From contig WTPW01000020.1 in the NCBI GenBank assembly GCA_009809945.1, positions 211,007 through 275,006 on the forward strand: DNA of 64,000 nucleotides, read 5' to 3'. This DNA comes from Gigaspora margarita. Its lineage: Eukaryota; Glomeromycota; Glomeromycetes; Diversisporales; Gigasporaceae. This document shows positions 56,394-64,000 of the stretch, one piece after another (positions within the stretch are counted from its first letter, which is position 1; each line of letters begins with the position of its first letter). Position numbers and translations under genes: made by a program. The notes under the pieces were generated by a model. It saw only the letters and a list, made by a program, of their open reading frames with translations. It was not told the origin of the DNA and searched no databases.

Positions 56394-58254
56394 ATTCCTC
56401 TTGTAAATAAGTTAAAAAGGAGCCAACAGTTTGTGGTGAAGGTAAAGATTGTAATCTATGATAGTATAAAAATTTGTTGTAGCAAATTAATGGGTTATAG
56501 ATCTCAAGTGGATTGGGATAAAAGTTGATGTTTGTTCTTTCTATAGTATCAGTATGTGCAGTTGATGTATTGGAATTGTTATTAGAGCTATCTGATAACA
56601 ATTCATATTCATTATAAATCTCTTGTTCTATTAAGTAGATAGGAGTATAGGTGATGATTCATTATCAGGATAGGTTGGTACTAAATTGTTGTTAATATTA
56701 GAAGGTAATATCTCAGAAGGAGATGATGATATGGATTCTGAAATATTAAGTGTATTGTCTTCTACAGTGCTTACTATATGCCTGGCTTGCATGGCTTCGC
56801 AAGATTTAGAAGTTTTCTGATTAGACATTAGAAGACTGTCATTATCCAAACCTTCTGGGTAAATAGGCTTTACCACCTGCCTACTTATATCATTTTCTTC
56901 TCTAACTACTAAGAATGTATCTTTTAGAGAAGTGGTAGCTGCATTTATAGGGTTTGTAGAAGACAATGTTACTGAAAAGGAGTTTCTCTCAAGAAGAGAG
57001 AGAGATTCTTCAATTAAGGATAAAATTTGAAAGTTGATATTAAATTTTGTAATTAGACGTTTTTCAGCCTCAGGGTATGCATTTGTTTTATAGAAGTTGA
57101 CTATTTGTGAAAAGGATGGTTGCTTATCTTTAATTAGATCAAAGTAGGTAATTATTCATGCTAGGAAGTCTGTACAATAATTTTATTAGTAATTTTATCA
57201 ATGGCTAAGTCTTTGGTAAGGTTGTTAATATTATGGTTTTGTGCAGCAACTTGTTAATATGATATTAAATATTTTAGAAGAAGGCATTTTGATGACCTTC
57301 TCTAAATTGTCTGCACAATAAGGTGCTTTGGCTTTATTTGCAAGTTTATCAAGAAGTTTTGTTGGAAAAGGTTTGTCAAATATAGCTTTGTGTTCACTAT
57401 TTATATGAAAGATTGATTCATCAATGTGAAGGTCTTCTATATTGAAAGTCTTTTTGAAAAGGATTCAAATGAGTTATCAAGTATGTGCTTAAAGAGTTTA
57501 GATGTATCATGTTGGTGATTTTTATTTATAAATATGCAGTCTGTGTGTTTGCAGGTAATGATATAATAATTGACAGAGCAAAAGCATTCATTACACCTTT
57601 CTTGAAAACTATATAGTTCATAAAAGATAAATTTAATAGGTAGAAGATTTCTAAGTTGAGAAATAAATTTTTTTCTAATTTCCTTTTTAAGAGTATTGAA
57701 GGTTTGTTCTTTATCTAGTGAATTAGTAAATTGATGATTATAGATAGGAAAAAATTGTTCAACTATTCTTTAAAGTGATCAAGGGAGTTGTTGAGTAAAG
57801 GAACAGAGAAAATTTTAAAAAATAGAGATTTAGGGATGTTAACAAGAAGGTTAATATTAAATTTGTTGTCATGCTTAATTGTAAGGTATTTTTCTGTTTT
57901 ATCTGTAGAAACTGTATATATTATGGATAAGGATTGTATGTTTTAGGCCGAAGATTTAAATCTTCTGCAAATTTGTTATAGTTGATTGCTTGATAGTTAT
58001 CAGATAAATAAAGATGTATACATGCTAAGTTCAGGCAGAATTGAAGTATATTTTCTGGCTTATAAGGAGAAATTGTAGCTGCAAATGCAAATATCTCAGC
58101 ATAGTTAAGTTTAGTAAAAAGAATAATTGTAAATTTGTAAATTAGGAATTTAAGAGTCTTTTCACGAATTTCAAATAGTATTTTGGTTTTTTTATTTATA
58201 GTTGGGTTTTTTTGGTAAATAAAGCTACAGTTCGAACAATCTAGACCAACAAAT

Positions 58255-59130
58255 GAAATTTTCTAGAGGCCAAATCTGATATTTACATAATGTGGCCAAA
58301 TTTGATATTTTTATTATATATGGCCAAATTTGATATTTCATTATATCCAGCCAAATTTGATATTTTCATTATATATGGCAAATTTGATATAGCCAAATTA
58401 GTGTAGCAAATCTGGATTTATTCAGATTGGAACCAGTTTTAAATTTAATTGATAATCCACCAGTTAATTGGAGATTGTCCATAGTGTAACATAATGCAAA
58501 TTACATAAAATTCACAATAGTGTAAATGTGGTATGTATACATATAAAAATATTTTTTTTACTAAGTTAACAATATATACCCACTAATTGAAAGTTGTAGA
58601 GCTTGTCAAGACGCTTCTAACAGTGGTTAGAACATCTAAACTGGCCTTTTGAATGGTGAGATATTATTGAAAAATGATTGGATGACTATATAAAATCTCT
58701 TTGTTTATATAGAGATTTTATATAGTTAGTCAATAGTTTTTTGATGAAATCTTGCAATCCACTGGGCCGATTTGGATGATCTAACCACTGCTAGATGCAT
58801 CTTAATGAGCTCTAAACTTTCAATTAGTGGTCATGTGTTGTTAACTTAGTAAAAATATTTTTATATGCATGCATGCCACGTTCATGCTATAGTGAACTAT
58901 TAATTAATAGCATACAAAAGTTGCCAAGTTTCATATATATAGGGCAGCCAAATTTAGTAGCCAAATTAGTAGACATATAGTAGCCAAATTTAGTAATATA
59001 GTGCAGCCTAATTTAGTATATATAGGGTGGCCAAATTTACTATATATAGGGCAGCCAAATTTAGTATATATAGAGTGACCAAATTGCTTGTTTTAATAAC
59101 ATATATAGGGTGGCCAAATTTTATATTTAA
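58255..59130. mobile_element. Foldback core flanked by GGCCAAATTTGATATTTTTA tandem repeats
   Basis: 58265-58400 has five copies of a 28-33-bp unit around GGCCAAATTTGATATTTTTA and TTATATAT. 58920-59125 has six copies of the related GCCAAATTTAGTATATATAG then GGCAG. Between them, 58495-58905 folds back: CACAATAGTGTAAATGTGGT and TTTTTTTTACTAAGTTAACA are mirrored by TGTTAACTTAGTAAAAATAT and GCCACGTTCATGCTATAGTG, and the centre repeats TATATAAAATCTCT / AGAGATTTTATATA. Non-coding; interrupts the LINE ORF1 region. Confidence 0.75.
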
Positions 59131-59361
59131 TTATAAAAATACTATAACTTCAACCTGCTATAACTTTTTTATAAATAGATTTAAAATAAATTAAAAACCA
59201 TGGAAGTGTTTAGCTTGTTTTGATTTAACAATTTAAGATAGTATTTTTTCGTTAATATTTTTTTTGAAGAAGGATTAGCAATTTGAATGTTATTAATTTT
59301 ATTTGTTAGGACTAGGTTGTTTGTACTGTAGTAAGAAAATCAGGGCTTTCTCCTGCCAATG

Positions 59362-59662
59362 TTCTAGGACCCTGGACATCTAGCATAGAGGTCATACTTG
59401 AAATTTTTCAGCAAAAACACCTAAAATTTGAGAAGCAAAAAACAGTTTTTGGCAATTATCTTGGCATCCAGTGGTCCAATTTGAATGAACTTTTTTTTTA
59501 AATGGAGCTCTCAGTGTGGCAAATCTAATAAAAAAAGGTTATTCAATTCTAATTACTGGACTAGAGGTTATTATAGTAAATCAATTTTGTTATTTTTAGC
59601 AAATTAGATCAAAATTGGCCAAAATCCAGTTATAACCTATATGAAAGATGTCTGGGGTTCTA
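59362..59662. mobile_element. 301-bp MITE, copy 2 (inverted relative to 31944-32244)
   Basis: TTCTAGGACCCTGGACATCT at 59359 and GAAAGATGTCTGGGGTTCTA at its right end correspond to the two ends of copy 1 in reverse. The interior GAGAAGCAAAAAACAGTTTT and GCATCCAGTGGTCCAATTTG match its complement. Same length as copy 1. Confidence 0.85.
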
Positions 59663-59939
59663 TTATTCTATTAATGTAGTGAAAGCTTGCTTTAAGAGGT
59701 TTGCTATTTTTTGTTTCTTCTTTAATAATACTTCCAGGATAGAAATTATGAAGATATGATTTAAGAAAGTTGTATAATAAAGAGGATATATTTGTTTGAA
59801 GCTTGTTAATTAATTCCATTTCTTCAGTGATTGGAAAGTTTGCAGCCAATCAAAGTTGGGTTAGATTTGGCATAGGTATTGGAAGTATTGCTAGAATAGG
59901 AATTTTTATTAGAAGGTGTTTGCTGTTCTTTATTAAGAG

Positions 59940-60027
59940 ATTGTTGTTGTTTTTGTTGCTATTGCTGTTGTTGTTGCTGCTATTGTTGTTGTTGCTATTG
60001 TTGTTGCTATTGCTGTTGTTGTTATTT
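59940..60027. repeat. TTG-rich trinucleotide repeat
   Basis: About 28 triplets of TTG, CTG and CTA in phase. On the minus strand, which is the LINE ORF1 direction, they read AAC/CAA/CAG/TAG depending on frame, giving an Asn- or Gln-rich run; the poly-Leu frame on the plus strand is a shadow. Confidence 0.85.
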
Positions 60028-60810
60028 TTAACTTTAATCTGTTTACCTCTTTGCGCAAGTCTTCTAAGAAAATTGAGCTTTTCTTCTTTTGTAAGTATAA
60101 AGCAATAGTAAAAGTGACAGAAGGAAAGTTGTTTTGAGTTTAATTTTTTTTGAACAGGAGCTATTTTAAAATCTTGGGTCAGTTTAGCACATTCATGATG
60201 TAATAAATTTCCCTTAAAGATACAACATTTGGAATAGTCTGGTACATATTGTTCATTTGAAGATAATTTAACACAGGGAATATCTTTAGCTTTGTATAAG
60301 AAACAAGTATAAAAGTGTTGTAAATGAGGAGTAATAGCTGTAGGAGTTGGATCTTTATGATAGTTTGGAAGTAAAATTCTAGGTTATGTATTTGTAAGGT
60401 CAAGATTTTGAGTTGTAGATTATTTTTAATAGGTGATTTGGGAACAGTATTTTTAATTTTAGGAAATCTTTTCTCAATATTAACAATTGGAGAGGTACCC
60501 ATAGAAGTTGGTTCTTGAGAAAGTGTTTTAGTAGTAAGTTCAGTAGAAATACGGTAAAATTGAAATGTAAAATTAACATGGTATTTTTTACAAATACAAG
60601 TACTAATTGTTGGTTAAGTTAGTACAGGAAAGTAGTGATAAGTATTTTTAATTTTGGTTTTACAATTGGGAGTACTAAAGGCAGATAGCATTACTTTAAG
60701 TATTGTAGTATCTGTTTCTTTAATAAATACTCCAAAACGATCTTTGTATTTAGAATAAAAGTAGTTGATATTATAGAAATCAGGTTCTTTACTAGTAAGT
60801 ATAGGCATGT

Positions 60811-61560
60811 TAAATATATAGAGTTAAATAATAAGTTTTGTAGATATAGAGCAAGTAATATAGAAGAGTAGTTCAAATTTAATTAAATAAAATATATAAT
60901 ATATATTTAGAATTATTCAAGAGAAGATTAAATTTAATAAATAGGATAATAAGATAAAAATTGTTAAGTGCTTCACAAAGAGGTATAATTTGTTTCATGT
61001 AACATAATACCAATCAAACAAGTATAGGTTACATAAGTCACGTGCTATTTAGATCACATGATATTAGTCATGTGTTACACATCATATGTTACACAAGTGT
61101 GCAAGATTGTATAGTTTAGATAATGTTAATTTGTATAAATTAGAAAGGTTACAAAAAAGTAAATATTTGCTTTGTGTAAAATTAATTAATAATTTGTTTA
61201 ATTAATTGAGAACCATTAAGTTTCAGGTTATTAAAAATGTGGGTAACACAATTTTATATTATACAAAAAGCGCCTGTAGGGGTATTTTTTGTAGCAGAGT
61301 TAAAAAAAAGAAAAAAAATATAGAAAGGTTGAAGTTTTTTTTTGTATATCTTAGTCAGTTTTAAGGCTACAAACTTGGAATGCAGCTTATTATAATAAGA
61401 AAAGTATGCTCTTTGACTTTTTCTTAGTTTGCAAAATAGATTAAAAAGGCAGTTTTAGATGTATTTTAAAAAAAATACAATTTTAGGCCAAAGGGCCTTT
61501 AATTAATAAGTTTGAAGATTTTTGCAGTGAAATTTGGGTATTATATATATTTTAGAAAGT
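60811..61560. other. Spacer between two LINE copies
   Basis: AT-rich and non-coding. 61025-61090 has repeated CACGTG- and CATGTGTTACAC-like words (GTCACGTGC, TCACATGATATTAGTCATGTG). Possibly the 5' untranslated part of the LINE at 50510-60810 or the 3' end of the one at 61560-62830. Confidence 0.4.
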
Positions 61561-62830
61561 AGAACAAGTTTATTTAAGAGTAAAAACCAGGATAACTTAA
61601 TAAATTATAAAGTTATAAGGATTTTTAAAATAATTAAGTTGGAGAATTTTGTGTACAAGTGATTAGCCAGTTGATAATAGATAGTTTTGGTTGCCAGTTG
61701 GTGTATAGCCAACTTTTAATTCTGTGTATAGTAATTTGCTTAAGTAAGGGAAATGAATTTAATGATTTTTATATTGGATATAGCTAAAAAAAAAAAGAAA
61801 GGGTTGGAAGGGGAGTTGAATGTTTAGATTATAGAGATTATATTTTTGGGTAGAGATAGTGAATGTTTAATTTGAACAGAGATTTGTGTTAATAATTTTT
61901 GCAAAAAGTCTTGTGTTGGAGATATTATTTGTAAAAGGTATTCAAATAAGGGTTTTGAATTGTATTGATTATATGTATAATATATATTGAAGTAATTTTT
62001 TATATCTAATTGAAAGAAGAAGATTTTCTACTTGCTTTGTATTTTTTCTATAGTTGGTTTGATAGAGCCATTTCTATTATAATAGATATCTAAGTATCTT
62101 ATAGTATCAGTAGGTCTATATATATTATTATATGGTTGTTAAATTGAAGAGATAAGTTTGTTGTTTTGGGAGGATTAAGTACAAGTAGATCACTTTTTTG
62201 AGCATTAATTCGGATGTTGTTAATTTTGTAGAGTTCTATAAGGTTGTTAAGAATTTTTTGTAGAATTGATTTATTTGTAGCATTTCAAACTGTATTATCC
62301 ATAAATGCAATGGGAGGTATAGGGGTTGGGTTAGAGGATTTGTTGGTTATTATATTGAGTAGTGTTAGTATTGTTATTTTTAGAAGTTCTTTTTTGTATG
62401 TATTGTGGATAAAAGAGAGAATAGGTCATAGTAAATTTTCTAGCGTAGCAGTGAGTATGTTTCTTCTTGTTCTATACCAGAGTTAATATTAATTGCTATG
62501 GTAAGACCATATGCAGTTATTACTCTGGCTTGACAGTTAGTATAATAAAGTTTATGCCTTGAGTAGAAATACATGCAATCTGTAGTTGAATTATATTTAT
62601 TTTATCAAATGCTTTGAGCATATTCTGAAATAATATTCAATCTTCTTGTTTGTGAAATTTGAAGTGTTCAATAGTATTGTGAATAATTTGAATAGGATAG
62701 TGTATAGAAGAGTTTTTGGTAGCTGCAAAATTTAGATTAGATAGAAGATTGTTTTGGTTAATTATATAGTCAAGTCTTTGAGAACCCTGAACATCTATAA
62801 TATAGGTCATATGTTTTTTTAGCAAATTGG
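61560..62830 (-). mobile_element. Second LINE fragment: reverse transcriptase, decayed
   Basis: Minus-strand RT blocks in order from 62825: SIHYPIQIIHNTIEHFKFHK, WILFQNMLKAFDKINIIQLQ (motif A with Asp), ITAYGLTIAININSGIEQEE then YYDPI-like (QG..PLLW of the family), IAFMDNTVWNA (62310; again Met in place of the first Asp of YADD), NNIRINAQKSDLLVLNPPK, and IRYLDIYYNRNGSIKPTIEK (62120, thumb). Frame changes occur between blocks. Same orientation and subfamily as the LINE at 50510-60810, lying head-to-tail with it. Its 5' side is cut by the MITE end at 62780. Confidence 0.7.
62779..62830. mobile_element. End fragment of the 301-bp MITE
   Basis: GAACCCTGAACATCTATAAT then ATAGGTCATATG matches the terminal repeat of the MITEs at 31944 and 59362, followed by TTTAGCAAATTGGACCAAATT. 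Only one end is recognisable. Confidence 0.55.
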
Positions 62831-63374
62831 ACCAAATTTGTTAAAGGTCCTAATTTAAATTTTAGCAAATTAAGATTAATTCAGATAATAGTCCTATTTT
62901 TAGTTTTGGCGAAATGGTTTGATTTTTATATTGTCATAATTTATTTTTTTGTCGAATAAAAAAAGCCGACAACACTATTTACGCAAAATTTTATTAAGAC
63001 AATCAACTTTGAGTTACTAACAAAAGTTGTAGAATGAGTCAAAAAAACATTAGTTTCATAAGACGACTTTTAACAATTTATTATTAAAATTTGCCTCTAC
63101 AGTCAAAATACGGTTTAAAACGTATGCAAAAAAGTGATCTACAAAGAAATATTGTATATTTTTGAATGAAAAAAAGCTATTCTGGAACAAAAATTAAACC
63201 AAATAACTTGAAATTTTAGAAATTAAATTTCATACAGTTATCTATCACTTTTAATAGTGCACAGTAACTTGTTTCATTTGAACTTGTAAAAATCAGAGTG
63301 GGGTATCATAATTTTTTTGTTCTCTTCATTACAGAGAAACCTGACTGTGCCAAATTTTTCCAAAGCTTTGAGCA
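62831..63374. other. Gene-free AT-rich stretch
   Basis: No coding, RNA or repeat signal that I can support before the palindromic satellite begins. Confidence 0.45.
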
Positions 63375-64000
63375 AAGGTAACTTAGCAACCACCTGATCA
63401 AATTTGATGAAAATTTTTTTATTTGAATTCTATGGATCCATAGAATTCAAATAAAAAAAATTTCATTTAATTTGATCAAGTGGTTGCAAAGCTATCTTTG
63501 ATCAAATTTTAGAGAATTTCAAAACGTCTATCACATGACAGATATGTTTAATTTTTGACAAAACTTTGATCATAGATATCTCTGCAACCACCTGATCAAA
63601 CTTGATAAAAGTTTTTTATTTGAATTCTATGGATCTATAGAATTCAAATAAAAAAATTTTTATCGAATTTGATTATGTGGTTGCAGAGATAACTTTGATA
63701 AAAGTTTTAGAGAATTTCAAAACGCATATCACATGACAGATACGTTTAAATTTGTTGACAAAACTTTGATCAAGGATATCTTTGCAACCACTTGATCAAA
63801 TTTGATGAAAGTTTTTTTATTTGAATTCAATAGATCCGTAGAATTCAAATAAAAAAAATTTTATCAAATTTGATCAGTTAGTTGCAGAGAATCCTTGATC
63901 AAAGTTTTGTCAAAAATTTAAACGTATCTGTTATATGATACACGTTTTGAAATTCTCTAAAACTTTGATCAAGATATCTTTGCAACCACCTGATCAAATT
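63375..64000. repeat. Palindromic satellite, about 200-bp units, running off the window
   Basis: Units start near 63385, 63583, 63782 and 63980 at GCAACCACCTGATCAAATTT. Each unit is made of two palindromes. The first is centred on GAATTCTATGGATCCATAGA with TTATTTGAATTC / GAATTCAAATAA around it and the GCAACCACYTGATCAAA / TTTGATCARGTGGTTGC arms outside. The second is centred on a CATATCACATGACAGAT block between AACTTTGATCAAA-type arms. Copies are about 90 percent alike by eye. Non-coding. The array continues past 64000. Confidence 0.92.

Larger units (their letters stand above)
56601..60808 (-). pseudogene. LINE ORF1-like region, broken
   Basis: Minus-strand coding-like blocks without recognised motifs: EPDFYNINYFYSKYKDRFGV with FIKETDTT (60808 down), GTSPIVNIEKRFPKIKNTVP, an Asn/Gln-rich run from the TTG repeat, LINKLQTNISSLLYNFLKSY, FAEDLNLRPKTYNPYP (57960), SIFHINSEHKAIFDKPFPTK with LLDKLANKAKAPYCADNLEK (57400-57270), NAYPEAEKRLITKFNINFQI (57080), and TTSLKDTFLVVREENDISRQ (56930). 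Position upstream of the endonuclease suggests the ORF1 nucleic-acid-binding protein. Many breaks. Confidence 0.55.
50510..60810 (-). mobile_element. Large LINE (EN, RT, RNase H), decayed, with three insertions
   Basis: On the minus strand, ORF1-like sequence (60810 to about 56630) is followed by an endonuclease region, reverse transcriptase and RNase H, the order of LINE families that keep RNase H. Three younger elements lie inside: about 58255-59130, 59362-59662 and about 53640-54600. Without them about 8 kb remains. The C-terminal zinc-knuckle region that should follow RNase H is absent at 50510; the matching piece lies at 41080-41760. Stops and frame shifts occur throughout, so it cannot move by itself. 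Confidence 0.8.

Noticed and set aside
59803-60108. Plus-strand frame with poly-Leu
   Set aside because: Shadow of the TTG trinucleotide repeat inside the minus-strand LINE ORF1 region.

Overview
ORGANISM. The window is very AT-rich eukaryotic DNA. It has short GT..AG introns (about 76-400 nt), a TKL-type protein kinase with the wording typical of arbuscular mycorrhizal fungi (IPFIDP, SDVYSIGVLLWE), two paralogous genes that look like the MACPF / DUF7431 family expanded in Rhizophagus and its relatives, LINEs with endonuclease, reverse transcriptase and RNase H, and a dense load of MITE, hAT, Tc1 and foldback elements. I infer a Glomeromycotina genome (Rhizophagus-like). This rests on remembered family character, not on a search.

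LAYOUT. 1-8.5 kb is repeat-rich: AT tandem repeat, non-autonomous hAT, a decayed Tc1/mariner with a nested MITE, a 29-bp minisatellite and several MITEs. 8.5-16 kb holds the best host genes, a divergent pair of three-exon genes: A on the minus strand (929 aa) and B on the plus strand (735 aa). They share a YGxFxAxK...G-type block. 16.4-22.8 kb is a tandem array of about 108-bp units, broken by an N gap and by nested transposons, lying directly 5' of and co-oriented with a four-exon TKL kinase or pseudokinase (22.8-23.9 kb). 24-38.9 kb is gene-poor and consists of foldback elements, hAT elements, a tRNA-headed retroposon family and satellites. 38.9-41.8 kb and 50.5-62.8 kb hold minus-strand LINE remnants. 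Between them lie a decayed gene of an unrecognised family (41.9-45.3 kb, split by a retroposon with a 9-bp target duplication), three tandem copies of a kinase 5' region (45.9-47.7 kb), a kinase pseudogene, and a second intron-like tandem array (48.5-49.25 kb). The window ends in a palindromic satellite.

MAIN OBSERVATION. Each unit of the 16.4-22.8 kb array looks like one complete small intron: GTAAGT at the start, YTTAC as a branch-like motif, TTACCAG at the end. Neighbouring units are separated by exactly three variable bases, so the pattern is CAG-NNN-GTAAGT. I count 49 such junctions with 26 different triplets and no stop triplet in register, while unit length itself varies from 79 to 115. 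Read as RNA, this would be a run of 3-nt exons, one codon per exon, feeding into the kinase. Nothing in the sequence proves that it is spliced, but the pattern is specific and testable with RNA reads.

No retroviral, LTR, Polinton or other capsid- or envelope-bearing element was recognised.
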